Source: Allotamlana fucoidanivorans (lineage in GTDB: Bacteria; Bacteroidota; Bacteroidia; Flavobacteriales; Flavobacteriaceae). From it: DNA of 64,000 nucleotides. Made by a program: the position numbers and the translations under genes. The stretch spans positions 62,001 through 126,000 of the forward strand of contig NZ_VDCS01000007.1 of the NCBI RefSeq assembly GCF_006265225.1. Reading direction: 5' to 3'. Shown one piece after another: positions 36,176-45,216 of the stretch. The notes beneath the pieces are model-generated. The model made no database searches. It was given only the letters and a program-made list of their open reading frames with translations, and had not been told where the DNA came from. Every line of letters starts with the position of its first letter. The stretch's first letter is position 1.

Positions 36176-36979
36176 ATGAATTGCATGTATAAAACAGTAT
36201 TTGAAATTACCAAAATGGATTGTCCTTCTGAAGAGAACCTCATCCGAATGAAATTAGATGATATTGCAAATATTGCACATTTAGACTTTGACATCCCCAA
36301 CCGCAAACTAACCGTTTACCATCATGATTTAACTGATGTAATTGAAACATCTATTCTTGAACTCAACTTGGGAGGAAAGAAAATCTCAACAGTCTTATCA
36401 AATCAGACCTCATTTACAGAAAGTGCAAATCAAAAAAAATTACTTTGGTGGGTGCTTACCATAAACGTCATGTTTTTTATTATTGAAATGATGACTGGAG
36501 TTATTTCAAAGTCAATGGGACTTGTGGCTGATAGTTTAGATATGTTGGCCGATAGTTTTGTCTACGGTATTAGCTTATTGGCTGTTGGTGGCACTATGAT
36601 TAGAAAAAAAAGAATTGCAAAACTTGCTGGTTATTTTCAAATAGTATTAGCGTTGATAGGCTTTCTTGAAGTTGTGAGACGCTTTTTGGGATCAGAGCAA
36701 CTCCCTCAATTTTCAACCATGATTATTGTATCTATTTTAGCGCTTTTTGCCAATGGTTTATGCTTAATTATTTTACAAAAATCAAAAAGCAAAGACGAAG
36801 CTCATATGAAAGCCAGCATGATCTTTACCTCTAATGATATCATTATTAATCTCGGCGTTATTCTTGCAGGCATCTTAGTGAATTGGCTTAATTCAAATAA
36901 GCCCGATTTAATTATAGGTACCATTGTTTTTGTTTTGGTCATTCAAGGAGCCTTTAGAATTTTAAAACTGAGTAAATAA
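36176..36979 (+). CDS. Cation diffusion facilitator-like transporter with HMA-like N-terminus
   Basis: Protein of 267 aa. The first 80 residues look like a heavy-metal-associated fold with FEITKMDCPSEENLIRMKL, where only one Cys is kept. Then come five to six membrane helices with the CDF cation-site residues DSLDMLADSFVY and FTSNDIIINLG. It would export a divalent metal against protons. A TATAATTG box 10 nt before the ATG may be its promoter. Convergent with the methyltransferase gene, with a 6-bp gap. Confidence 0.85.
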   Translation: MNCMYKTVFEITKMDCPSEENLIRMKLDDIANIAHLDFDIPNRKLTVYHHDLTDVIETSILELNLGGKKISTVLSNQTSFTESANQKKLLWWVLTINVMFFIIEMMTGVISKSMGLVADSLDMLADSFVYGISLLAVGGTMIRKKRIAKLAGYFQIVLALIGFLEVVRRFLGSEQLPQFSTMIIVSILALFANGLCLIILQKSKSKDEAHMKASMIFTSNDIIINLGVILAGILVNWLNSNKPDLIIGTIVFVLVIQGAFRILKLSK

Positions 36980-36985
36980 TTCTCT

Positions 36986-37786
36986 TTACGGTTTTGTTGC
37001 TTTTAGTGTAAAAATTAACGGGTATAACTTATCTTTTGTAGCATACATACCCGATGTAGTCTCCACCAAATTTGGCAAAACGTTATAAGGGCTTTCATCA
37101 AATTCGCGCAAATAATCTATATGTAAACCTGCTTCGGTAAGTGCTGAAACCACCTCTCCTAGTCCATGATTCCATCCATACTCTTTACTTACTATATTCG
37201 AACTTTTATCAGCATAAGTTCCCTCATACTCTTCATAAATAACATCTTTCTGCATATAACCAAATCGCATATAGGGCATATCTTCCAAATAATCAAACAT
37301 CCAAACAATAGGATGAAACTCGGCTATAAAAAACGTACCGCCTTGATTTAACCGCTCTGCAATCATCTTACCCCATGGTTTTAAATCTGGCAACCAACCT
37401 ATCACACCATAGCTAGTAAAAACAATATCGAAAGTTTTGTTTATAATTTTAGAAGCATCTAAAACATTACAGCATTCAAACTGTGCATCTAAATGTAGTT
37501 CATCGTTTAATTTTCTGGCCAGCTTGATACCCTCATCACTCAAATCTACACCTGTACACTGGGCTCCCATCCTACTCCAACTCAATGTATCCTGACCAAA
37601 ATGACACTGCAAATGCAACAATGATTTTCCTGACACATTTCCTAAAGCCTCAAGTTCATAACGCTTTAACGAGGAATTCCCTTTTTTAAAACCTTCTAAA
37701 TCATACAACGTACTTTTTGCATGAACAGCAACTTTTTTGTTCCATGTATCCCTATTCGTGTCAAAATAAATTTTATCTAGAGCCAT
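36986..37786 (-). CDS. Class I SAM-dependent methyltransferase
   Basis: Protein of 266 aa with a Rossmann-like methyltransferase core: motif I LLHLQCHFGQDTLSW, GVDLSDEGIKLA and post-I, FDIVFTSYGVIGWLPDL and the C-terminal strands. HLQCHFGQD replaces the usual ExGxGxG, a common variant in this family. The substrate is unknown. ATG 37786 was chosen; a TTG frame begins two codons earlier. Divergent from the lipoprotein gene at 37820. Confidence 0.88.
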   Translation of the reverse strand: MALDKIYFDTNRDTWNKKVAVHAKSTLYDLEGFKKGNSSLKRYELEALGNVSGKSLLHLQCHFGQDTLSWSRMGAQCTGVDLSDEGIKLARKLNDELHLDAQFECCNVLDASKIINKTFDIVFTSYGVIGWLPDLKPWGKMIAERLNQGGTFFIAEFHPIVWMFDYLEDMPYMRFGYMQKDVIYEEYEGTYADKSSNIVSKEYGWNHGLGEVVSALTEAGLHIDYLREFDESPYNVLPNLVETTSGMYATKDKLYPLIFTLKATKP

Positions 37787-37797
37787 ATTCAAAAGGT

Positions 37798-37805
37798 TAT
37801 CTTTG
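37798..37805 (+). promoter_or_regulatory. -7 promoter box of the 37820 lipoprotein gene
   Basis: TATCTTTG, 14 nt before the ATG at 37820, in a 33-bp divergent intergenic region. Confidence 0.6.
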
Positions 37806-37819
37806 CAAAAACTAAATGT

Positions 37820-38467
37820 ATGAAAAACTTTATTTATTGTGTTGGTATTTTAATCTTTAGCTTGTCTTGTCAGGAGACTACCAAAAAAAAATTAACGCCA
37901 ACAACATTAACAGTAGCGGAAAAAATAGCTAAAGCCCATGGTTATGATCACTGGAAACATGTGATTGAGGTTAACTTTACCTTCGCAGGGAAAAGGCAAT
38001 GGCAGTGGCAACCAAAAACCAATAATGTTACCTTGATAACCGAACAAGATACCATCTCTTATAACAGAAATACCTTAGACTCCACAGTTATAAAATTTGA
38101 CAGAGCTTTTATAAATGATAAATTTTGGTTGTTTATTCCTTTTCAACTTGTTTGGGATAAAGGCACCTCTATTTCTGACCCTGAAAAAGTTAAATCGCCC
38201 ATAAAAGGTATTGACTCACACAAAATCACCCTAACCTATGGTAGTCAAGGAGGCTATACACCTGGAGACGCCTATGATATTTATTATGATGAGAACTTTA
38301 TTATAACAGAATGGGCTTTTAGAAAAGGAAATAAACCAACAGCAGGATTAATCAATACTTTTGAAAACTATCATGACTATAACGGATTAAAACTAGCATC
38401 AAGTCATAAAAAATCCTCTGGAGATTGGGATTTACAACTGACCAACATCTCTATTAAATTTCAATAA
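37820..38467 (+). CDS. Lipoprotein, DUF6503-like
   Basis: Protein of 215 aa with a clear lipoprotein signal (IFSLSCQETT, lipid Cys at about 17). The mature part is beta-rich with KIAKAHGYDHWKHVIEVNFTF, WQWQPKTNNVTLI and a repeated Trp/Tyr pattern, resembling DUF6503 proteins of Bacteroidota, which may fold like LolA-type outer-membrane carriers (inference). Function unknown. It is a single-gene unit with a terminator. Confidence 0.7.
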   Translation: MKNFIYCVGILIFSLSCQETTKKKLTPTTLTVAEKIAKAHGYDHWKHVIEVNFTFAGKRQWQWQPKTNNVTLITEQDTISYNRNTLDSTVIKFDRAFINDKFWLFIPFQLVWDKGTSISDPEKVKSPIKGIDSHKITLTYGSQGGYTPGDAYDIYYDENFIITEWAFRKGNKPTAGLINTFENYHDYNGLKLASSHKKSSGDWDLQLTNISIKFQ

Positions 38468-38566
38468 ATTTTATATTTTTTTAACATTTATAAAACATCT
38501 TAAACCTTCAATGGTAACGTAAATAAAGTATAGTTGATTATTCCGCGTTATGCGTCTATATATATC

Positions 38567-38599
38567 AAAGCGCTTGATCCATAGGTTTAAGCGCTTTTT
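38567..38599. terminator. Bidirectional terminator before the CDGSH gene
   Basis: Stem AAAGCGCTT / AAGCGCTTT with a 13-nt loop, between the convergent lipoprotein and CDGSH genes. Confidence 0.8.
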
Positions 38600-38611
38600 C
38601 ATTACTAGAAT

Positions 38612-39031
38612 TTACCCTTTAAAATCTATTTTCACATGTGAACCATCACAATAAGGTTTATTATTGGAACCACCACACCTACAAAATGCCGTTGTTTTAC
38701 TTTTTAAATCTGTGGTTCCGTCCTTATGCACCACTTTCAACGCACCAAATACCAACAAAGGCCCTTTTTCTAACACTTCTACCTTTGTCTTTATGTCAGC
38801 AGATACCTTTTTAACTTCTGCATTCATATAAAAACTCAAGGCTCCAGATGGACATTGATTTACCTGATTTATTAATTCTTGCGTTGTCGCTTTATCAATG
38901 CGTAACCACGGCCTAACTCTAGGTCTAAATACCTGAGGTAGTCCTTTAACACATATGCCTGAATGAATACAAGATTCTGGTTTCCAAACAATAGTTACTT
39001 CCCCATTGGTATATTCTTTTGTTTTAGCCAT
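38612..39031 (-). CDS. Fusion of a mono-cluster ferredoxin-like and a CDGSH iron-sulfur domain
   Basis: Protein of 139 aa with two iron-sulfur sites: an N-terminal Fer4_19-type region (CIHSGICVKGLPQVF and CPSGALSF) and a C-terminal CDGSH site (CRCGGSNNKPYCDGSH), where three Cys and one His bind a 2Fe-2S cluster. Start ATG 39031 is preferred over ATG 39097, since a TATCTTTA box lies just before it and the extra residues look like translated promoter. It is divergent from the kynureninase gene by about 90 bp. Electron transfer or cluster sensing is likely. Confidence 0.9.
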   Translation of the reverse strand: MAKTKEYTNGEVTIVWKPESCIHSGICVKGLPQVFRPRVRPWLRIDKATTQELINQVNQCPSGALSFYMNAEVKKVSADIKTKVEVLEKGPLLVFGALKVVHKDGTTDLKSKTTAFCRCGGSNNKPYCDGSHVKIDFKG

Positions 39032-39120
39032 AACGTTTGTTTTTACTAAAGATACAAAAAAATAAAGCTGAAAGTATTCTATCATGAGCCCCTTCATACC
39101 TTAGCAGATAATTCTTATTT

Positions 39121-40419
39121 TTGTTAGAAACCCAAAAACAAACAACGTTGTCCAACTATAAACTAGGTCTTGATTACGCCTTAGCACTAGACCAAAATGA
39201 CACTTTAAGAGCCTATAGAAATCGCTTTTATATTCCGAAAGACAAAAACGGAAAGGATCTCATTTATATGACAGGAAACTCTCTGGGACTTCAACCAAAG
39301 TCAACAAAAATATTGGTACAGCAAGAATTAGACGATTGGGCTAACTTGGGTGTTGAGGGACATTTTGAGGCTAAAAACCCATGGCTAAACTATCATGAAT
39401 ATTTAACCGATAATATGGCGCAGATTGTTGGTGCCAAACCCATTGAAGTTGTAGTAATGAATACCCTTACTACCAACCTTCACCTCATGATGGTCTCCTT
39501 TTATCAACCCACCAAATCACGGTATAAAATCCTTATTGAAAGCGATGCCTTTCCCTCAGATAAATACGCCGTAGAGTCTCAGTTGCGTCATCATGGGTTT
39601 GATGATAAAGAGGGGCTTGTACTTTGGAAACCCCGAGTGAATGAAGAACTATTACATTGTGATGATTTAGAAACCATACTGAACGAACAAGGCGATGAGA
39701 TTGCTTTGATTCTAATTGGTGCGGTTAATTATTATACAGGGCAGTTTTTTGATTTAAAACGCATCACACAATTGGGTCATAAACATAGCTGTAAAGTAGG
39801 TTTTGATTGTGCTCATGGCGCTGGAAACGTTACTCTAAATTTACATGATTCTGGTGCCGATTTTGCCGTTTGGTGCACTTATAAGTATTTAAACTCTGGC
39901 CCAGGAAGCCTGGCTGGATGCTTTGTTCATGAGCGACATGCCTATAAAAAAGATTTGAACAGATTTACAGGTTGGTGGAGTCATAATAAAGAAACACGTT
40001 TTAAAATGCGGGATGCATTTGATCAGCTACCTGGAGCTGAAGGTTGGCAACTTAGCAATCCGCCTATATTATCGCTTGCCGCCATAAAAGCATCATTAGA
40101 CATATTTGCTGAAGTGGACATGGAACAACTTACTAAAAAATCTGAAAAACTTACGGGTTACTTTGAGTTTCTTTTAAAGACTTTAGGAGAAGACACTATA
40201 AAAATAATAACGCCTAGTGCTCCTAATGAACGTGGATGCCAGTTATCTATTCAGGTAAAAAATGCAGATAAATTGCTACATAACAAGCTTGCCAAAATGG
40301 GTGTTGTTACTGATTGGAGAGAACCTGATGTTATTAGATGTGCTCCTACTCCCTTTTATAATTCCTTTGAAGATGTTTACAAACTGGTAGAAACCCTCAA
40401 AAGTATTTTAGATGAATAA
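39121..40419 (+). CDS. kynU: Kynureninase
   Basis: PLP enzyme splitting kynurenine or 3-hydroxykynurenine into (hydroxy)anthranilate and alanine. The 432 aa frame holds TGNSLGLQPKS, VVVMNTLTTNLHLMM, IGAVNYYTGQFFD, FDCAHGAGN and the PLP lysine in WCTYKYLNSGPGS. No ATG is possible near the N-terminus: TTG 39121 gives the longest form, TTG 39148 (starting SNYKLGLDYAL) fits family N-termini better, and TATTTTTG at 39116-39123 overlaps the first TTG. First gene of the kynurenine operon; the stop overlaps the next start by 8 bp. Confidence 0.94.
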   Translation: MLETQKQTTLSNYKLGLDYALALDQNDTLRAYRNRFYIPKDKNGKDLIYMTGNSLGLQPKSTKILVQQELDDWANLGVEGHFEAKNPWLNYHEYLTDNMAQIVGAKPIEVVVMNTLTTNLHLMMVSFYQPTKSRYKILIESDAFPSDKYAVESQLRHHGFDDKEGLVLWKPRVNEELLHCDDLETILNEQGDEIALILIGAVNYYTGQFFDLKRITQLGHKHSCKVGFDCAHGAGNVTLNLHDSGADFAVWCTYKYLNSGPGSLAGCFVHERHAYKKDLNRFTGWWSHNKETRFKMRDAFDQLPGAEGWQLSNPPILSLAAIKASLDIFAEVDMEQLTKKSEKLTGYFEFLLKTLGEDTIKIITPSAPNERGCQLSIQVKNADKLLHNKLAKMGVVTDWREPDVIRCAPTPFYNSFEDVYKLVETLKSILDE

Positions 40420-41827
40420 ACAACAAAACATACTTATCATTGGAGCCGGACTATGTGGCAGCTTACTTGCTTTAAGGCTCGCCCAAAGAGGTTATAATGT
40501 TTCCATTTATGAAAAACGACCAGATTTGCGTAAGGTAAAAATGAGTGCTGGTCGTTCTATAAATTTGGCATTTTCTAATCGAGGTAATAAAGGCATCAAA
40601 CTGGTTGAGTTAGAAGAAAAAATTAAAGCCCTTTGTATTCCTATGAAAGGCCGCATGATTCATGACGCTCATGGCAATACATTTCAATCAAATTATAGTG
40701 GTAAATCACATGAATTTATCAATTCTATATCAAGACGCGATTTAAATGTTTTACTACTTGACGAAGCCGAAAAACATGAAAACGTAAATATTTATTTCAA
40801 TAAAAAATGTAAATCGGTTAATTTTGAAAAAACCACAGCGCTCTTTAAAGATTATTCCACACAAACAGAGTTTGTTGAAGATGCTGACGTTATTATCGCT
40901 ACAGACGGCGCAGGTTCGGCTATGAGAAAAAGCTACTATTTAGAAAAAAAATTCCTTTTTAGCTTTTCTCAAAATTACCTTAGCCATGGGTATAAAGAAC
41001 TTAGCATATTGCCTAAAACACCAGGCGAATATCAGTTAGAAAAAAATGCGCTTCATATTTGGCCACGCGGTGATTTTATGCTCATTGCCTTACCTAATTT
41101 AGACGGAAGCTTTACCGTAACTCTATTTTTAAGCTATCATGACGGTAAATACAACTTTAATAATCTTGCGGAAGAAAATGATGTTTTAGAGTTTTTTCAA
41201 AACGAATTTCCAGATGCTTTAGCGATTATGCCTAATCTGTTAGGCGATTTTTTTAAGAATCCCACGTCGCCTCTTGGTACTATAAAGTGTACACCATGGC
41301 ATTATAAAGGCAACACCCTTTTAATGGGTGATGCAGCCCATGCTATTGTGCCTTTTTATGGGCAAGGCATGAATGCTTCTTTTGAGGATGTTGTTGAACT
41401 TGACAACATTCTTGATAAAAATTTGAGCACATGGGAAGAGGTTTTTCAAACCTATGAACACCAAAGAAAGCAAGACACCGATGCTATTGCCGATTTAGCA
41501 GTTGATAATTTTCATGAAATGAAAGACCATGTAGCGAACCCTATATTTCAAGAAAAACGTAAATTAGAGATGGCTTTTGAGCAACATTTTCCTGATGCTT
41601 ACGCTTCAAAATATGCCTTGGTCACCTTTAACGAAAACATGGGCTATCATGAGGCTATGCTAAAAGGAAGAGCCCAAGATAAAGCTATTTTAAATTTATT
41701 AAACGATGGTGTTATTGCGTACCCAAACACCGTTAATTTAAAAACGTTAAAACCCATCCTAGAGAAAGTAAAAACAGAAACCAATGCCATTCTTGACGAC
41801 AATAGAATTGCTGGATTAAACTATTAA
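40412..41827 (+). CDS. kmo: Kynurenine 3-monooxygenase
   Basis: FAD enzyme that hydroxylates kynurenine to 3-hydroxykynurenine with NADPH and oxygen. The 471 aa protein has the FAD motif [20 protein letters not shown], the KMO motif [26 protein letters not shown] and the second FAD motif [22 protein letters not shown] 40412 overlaps the last codons of kynU. The C-terminal part (about 380-470) is helical, as in other KMOs. Only 2 bp separate it from the next gene. Confidence 0.95.
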   Translation: MNKQQNILIIGAGLCGSLLALRLAQRGYNVSIYEKRPDLRKVKMSAGRSINLAFSNRGNKGIKLVELEEKIKALCIPMKGRMIHDAHGNTFQSNYSGKSHEFINSISRRDLNVLLLDEAEKHENVNIYFNKKCKSVNFEKTTALFKDYSTQTEFVEDADVIIATDGAGSAMRKSYYLEKKFLFSFSQNYLSHGYKELSILPKTPGEYQLEKNALHIWPRGDFMLIALPNLDGSFTVTLFLSYHDGKYNFNNLAEENDVLEFFQNEFPDALAIMPNLLGDFFKNPTSPLGTIKCTPWHYKGNTLLMGDAAHAIVPFYGQGMNASFEDVVELDNILDKNLSTWEEVFQTYEHQRKQDTDAIADLAVDNFHEMKDHVANPIFQEKRKLEMAFEQHFPDAYASKYALVTFNENMGYHEAMLKGRAQDKAILNLLNDGVIAYPNTVNLKTLKPILEKVKTETNAILDDNRIAGLNY

Positions 41828-41829
41828 CT

Positions 41830-42231
41830 ATGAAACAATCTGTAACACCGAGAGGCGCTTATCCTCATACCAAACGTGTGGGCGACTTTATTTTTGTATC
41901 AGGAACAAGTGCTAGGCAACCAGACAATAGTATTGCTGGGGTTCAAGTTATTGATGAAATGGGAACCAAAAAGTTTGATATTGAAGCGCAAACCAGAGCT
42001 GTTCTAGAAAACATAAATAAGAATTTAACTCAGGTTGGTGTTTCTATTACCGATGTGGTTGATGTAACTACCTTCTTAGTAAGCATGAATGATTTTGCGG
42101 GATATAATAAAGTGTATGCCGAATTTTTTAAAAAAGAAAACGGGCCTACACGAACTACTGTTGCTGTACACCAATTACCACATCCTGATTTACTCATAGA
42201 AATAAAAGTGGTAGCTTACAAAAAAGTATAA
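41830..42231 (+). CDS. RidA-family protein, probable 2-aminomuconate deaminase
   Basis: YjgF/YER057c/UK114 protein of 133 aa. [19 protein letters not shown] and the C-terminal [22 protein letters not shown] are family features; the usual GPY-S opening is altered to [10 protein letters not shown] and the conserved Arg is in PTRTTVAV. In kynurenine clusters such proteins deaminate 2-aminomuconate to 4-oxalocrotonate; that assignment here rests on context. Its TAA overlaps the ATG of the next gene by one base. Confidence 0.88.
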   Translation: MKQSVTPRGAYPHTKRVGDFIFVSGTSARQPDNSIAGVQVIDEMGTKKFDIEAQTRAVLENINKNLTQVGVSITDVVDVTTFLVSMNDFAGYNKVYAEFFKKENGPTRTTVAVHQLPHPDLLIEIKVVAYKKV

Positions 42232-43670
42232 TGAAGATTCAAAACTACATTAACGGCACATACCAAAACCCAAATTCTCAAGATTGGCTAGAGAATTTTA
42301 ATCCGGCCAGTGGCGAAGTGTATGGCTTTATACCTAATTCAAATGAAGTTGATGTAGAACACGCTTTTCTTGCTGCAAAATCAGCTTTTCCTAGTTGGTC
42401 ACAAACTTCTTTAGAAGAAAGAAGCCGCATACTCATAAACATTTCAGAATTACTTGAAGCGCATTTAGAGCGTTTTGCAGAAGCAGAGAGTATAGATAAC
42501 GGCAAACCGCTAACTGTAGCTAAAACTATAGATATTCCCAGAGCAGCAAGTAATTTTCGTTTTTTCGGGCATGCCATCACCCAATTTGCAAGTGAAAGCC
42601 ATGAAACAAAAGGATTTTCGGCTATAAACTATACCCTAAGACAACCCATAGGTGTGGTTGGCTGTATTTCTCCTTGGAACCTCCCCCTTTATCTGTTTAC
42701 ATGGAAAATTGCGCCAGCCATTGCAGCGGGCAACTGTGTTATAGCCAAACCAAGTGAAGTAACCCCAATGACAGCTTACATGCTTGGAACGCTTTGTACT
42801 GAAGCGGGTTTACCGCCTGGTGTACTAAATATTATACACGGTTCTGGCGAAAAAACAGGACAAGCCATTGTAAAACATCCTAATATAAAAGCCATTTCGT
42901 TTACTGGCGGAACAAAAACAGGGGCTACCATAGCTAAAATAGCGGCTCCTATGTTTAAAAAATTATCTTTCGAACTGGGTGGAAAAAACCCCAATATCAT
43001 ATTCGCTGATTGTGATTATGATACCATGCTTGAAACCACGGTAAAATCATCTTTTTCTAATCAAGGACAAATATGTTTGTGTGGCAGTCGTATTTTTGTG
43101 GAACAGTCCATTTATACTAAATTTAAATCAGATTTCATACAAAGTGTCAAACAACTTAAAGTTGGACACCCCATGGAAACTGATACTGATATAGGCGCCT
43201 TAGTTTCGCAAACACATTTAGAAAAAGTTTTAAACTATATGAGCATAGCGCGTTCTGAAGGACATAATATACTGTGTGGTGGACATCAAGTTCTTGTGAA
43301 AAATCATGAAAATGGTTATTATTTAGAACCTACGGTGATTGAAGTTAACACGAACAACTGCCAACTTAACCAAGAAGAAATATTTGGTCCTGTTGTAACC
43401 ATTATGCCTTTTGAAACTGAAGAAGAAGTTTTAAACATGGCCAATGCATCAAATTACGGCTTATCGGCCACTATTTGGACTAACAATTTAAAACGAACCA
43501 TGCATTTTACAGAACACCTACAAGCTGGAATTATATGGGTAAACACATGGATGCTCAGAGATTTAAGAACACCTTTTGGAGGCACAAAATCTTCTGGTTT
43601 AGGACGTGAAGGTGGTTTTGAGGCTTTACGTTTTTTTACAGAACCTAAAAATGTTTGTATTAAGTATTAA
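42231..43670 (+). CDS. Aldehyde dehydrogenase, probable 2-aminomuconic semialdehyde dehydrogenase
   Basis: NAD-dependent dehydrogenase of 479 aa. ISPWNLPLYLFTWKIAPAIAAGN, KPSEVTPMTA, FTGGTKTGATIA, FELGGKNPNII and the catalytic Cys in NQGQICLCGSRIFV are present, plus QEEIFGPVV and FGGTKSSGLGREGG. The position after the RidA gene, and ACMSD downstream, support oxidation of 2-aminomuconate 6-semialdehyde to 2-aminomuconate, as in AMSDH. Hydroxymuconic semialdehyde is the alternative substrate. Confidence 0.9.
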   Translation: MKIQNYINGTYQNPNSQDWLENFNPASGEVYGFIPNSNEVDVEHAFLAAKSAFPSWSQTSLEERSRILINISELLEAHLERFAEAESIDNGKPLTVAKTIDIPRAASNFRFFGHAITQFASESHETKGFSAINYTLRQPIGVVGCISPWNLPLYLFTWKIAPAIAAGNCVIAKPSEVTPMTAYMLGTLCTEAGLPPGVLNIIHGSGEKTGQAIVKHPNIKAISFTGGTKTGATIAKIAAPMFKKLSFELGGKNPNIIFADCDYDTMLETTVKSSFSNQGQICLCGSRIFVEQSIYTKFKSDFIQSVKQLKVGHPMETDTDIGALVSQTHLEKVLNYMSIARSEGHNILCGGHQVLVKNHENGYYLEPTVIEVNTNNCQLNQEEIFGPVVTIMPFETEEEVLNMANASNYGLSATIWTNNLKRTMHFTEHLQAGIIWVNTWMLRDLRTPFGGTKSSGLGREGGFEALRFFTEPKNVCIKY

Positions 43671-43707
43671 ACAATCAAATAATAAAATATACTAACCAAA
43701 AAACTCT

Positions 43708-44490
43708 ATGGATTTAAAAATCAATAATAAAAACGCTCTAGTATGCGGAAGCACAGAAGGCATAGGAAAAGCCGCAGCTATGGCTCTAGCCGCAGAGGGC
43801 GTTAACGTAACCTTAGTGGCTAGAAACAGAGAAAAACTAAAAGCCGTCCTTGCCGAATTACCACAACATAGAAATCATAGCCATATTGTGGCCGATTTTT
43901 CTAACCCAAGAGACCTTCAGGAACAAGTAATAAAATTTATTGAGAATCATCATGGATTTCATATTTTGGTAAATAACACTGGTGGTCCCAGAAGTGGTCA
44001 AATACTTCACGCAAGTCTTGATGAGTTTGACAAAGCGTTTACGCAGCACATAAAATGTAATCATATTTTAGCCCAAGCCACTATTCCGTTTATGAAAGAT
44101 GTTGGATTTGGCAGAATTATTAATGTAATTTCAACATCTGTTAAAGAACCTATACCAGGACTTGGAGTAAGCAATACCATTCGCGGGGCCGTTGCCAGTT
44201 GGAGTAAAACATTAGCTACAGAGATTGGAGCATTTGGTATCACAATAAACAATGTTTTACCAGGCTTTACAGATACAAACCGTTTAGCCGAAATTATTCA
44301 AATAAAGGCAAACGCTGAGGAAACAACGGTTGATGAAATGACCAAAATCATGAAAAACTATGTACCTGCAAAACGCTTTGCACAACCCGAAGAAACCGCT
44401 AGTGTTATTGCTTTTTTAGCTAGTGAACAAGCTGCCTATATAAATGGCGCGAATATTCCTGTTGATGGTGGCCGAACTAAGTCTATGTAA
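43708..44490 (+). CDS. SDR-family protein with altered active site
   Basis: Rossmann protein of 260 aa: ALVCGSTEGIGKAAAMALAAEG (cofactor-binding), LVNNTGGPRSG, INVISTSVKE and the C-terminal YINGANIPVDGG. The catalytic Tyr-xxx-Lys is replaced by S155-N-T-I-R159, while Ser142 is kept. It resembles a divergent SDR subgroup with S-N-x-x-R at this place. It lies last in the upstream kynurenine operon, 37 bp after the dehydrogenase. Its reaction in the pathway is not known; it may not be a classic oxidoreductase. Confidence 0.85.
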   Translation: MDLKINNKNALVCGSTEGIGKAAAMALAAEGVNVTLVARNREKLKAVLAELPQHRNHSHIVADFSNPRDLQEQVIKFIENHHGFHILVNNTGGPRSGQILHASLDEFDKAFTQHIKCNHILAQATIPFMKDVGFGRIINVISTSVKEPIPGLGVSNTIRGAVASWSKTLATEIGAFGITINNVLPGFTDTNRLAEIIQIKANAEETTVDEMTKIMKNYVPAKRFAQPEETASVIAFLASEQAAYINGANIPVDGGRTKSM

Positions 44491-44547
44491 AAATAATCCT
44501 TGAAGCTTTAATAGGATTTGAGGTCTTTGTATATTAGTAGTGAATTC

Positions 44548-44625
44548 GCGTTAAGGATAGAAGCGGCATCCTTTTTTGTTTAAGCAAAAAAGATATAGTG
44601 AATAGCCTGACCCTCGTGGTAACGC
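44548..44625 (+). ncRNA. Structured intergenic RNA, resembles a flavobacterial RNA motif
   Basis: Outer stem GCGTTA (44548-44553) / TAACGC (44620-44625) encloses a hairpin ATCC-TTTTTT-G / C-AAAAAA-GAT (44568-44594) with loop TTTAAG, and the conserved-looking arms AGGATAGAAGCGGC and GAATAGCCTGACCC. The pattern recalls the Flavo-1 RNA candidate family and similar repeated intergenic elements of flavobacteria; I cannot confirm the match. It lies between the SDR gene and the 3-hydroxyanthranilate dioxygenase gene, ending 16 bp before the ATG, so it is also a possible 5' leader element. Confidence 0.55.
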
Positions 44626-44641
44626 CTAAAATAATATTATA

Positions 44642-45175
44642 ATGAGTACGTTAACATCACCCATAAATTTTAAGGCTTGGATTGAAGAAAACAGACATCT
44701 GCTAAAACCACCTGTAGGGAATAAAGTAGTTTGGAAAGACGCCGATTTTATTGTGATGGTTGTTGGTGGCCCGAACAACAGAAAAGACTATCATTACAAT
44801 GAAACACCCGAATTTTTCTATCAAGTTGAGGGAAACATTGTACTGAAAATTATTGATAAAGGAACACCTAAAGATGTACAAATTAAAGAGGGTGATATTT
44901 ACTTACTACCTCCAAAAGTACCGCACTCACCACAACGTGGCCCTAATACCGTTGGGTTAGTTATTGAGTATAAACGCCCAGAAGGCATGAGAGATGCGCT
45001 GTTATGGTTTTGTGAAAACTGTACCACAAAACTCTATGAAGAAGATTTTACTCTGGAAAATATTGAAACCGATATGCCCAAAATATTTGACAAGTATTAC
45101 AGAGATACAACAAAACGAAGCTGTCCAAATTGTGGTACAATTATGCAACCGCCTTCGCAGGTTAAAATAGATTGA
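44642..45175 (+). CDS. nbaC: 3-hydroxyanthranilate 3,4-dioxygenase
   Basis: Cupin iron enzyme opening the ring of 3-hydroxyanthranilate to 2-amino-3-carboxymuconate semialdehyde. The 177 aa protein has the iron ligands in KDYHYNETPEFFYQVEGN (His, Glu) and VPHSPQRGP (His), the substrate-binding Arg in GPNNRKDY, and a C-terminal rubredoxin-like iron site, CENCTTKLY and CPNCGTIM. Bacterial enzymes of this type are as short as this one. It heads the second part of the kynurenine island. Confidence 0.95.
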   Translation: MSTLTSPINFKAWIEENRHLLKPPVGNKVVWKDADFIVMVVGGPNNRKDYHYNETPEFFYQVEGNIVLKIIDKGTPKDVQIKEGDIYLLPPKVPHSPQRGPNTVGLVIEYKRPEGMRDALLWFCENCTTKLYEEDFTLENIETDMPKIFDKYYRDTTKRSCPNCGTIMQPPSQVKID

Positions 45176-45193
45176 TATTTTAATTTTAAAGAT

Positions 45194-45209
45194 TCCTGAC
45201 CTCTCAGGA
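45194..45209 (+). repeat. Short hairpin just before the ACMSD start
   Basis: TCCTGA / TCAGGA, a perfect 6-bp stem with a CCTC tetraloop, ends 7 nt before the ATG at 45217. It could affect translation or be an RNA-processing site. Confidence 0.45.
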
Positions 45210-45216
45210 TATAATC

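Noticed and set aside
37798-37805. Shared operator between methyltransferase and lipoprotein genes
   Set aside because: The 33-bp divergent gap shows one -7 box but no dyad, so no regulator site is supported.
39032-39097. Longer form of the CDGSH protein from ATG 39097
   Set aside because: The extra residues look like translated promoter (TATCTTTA box) and are hydrophobic without sense for a cytosolic Fe-S protein.
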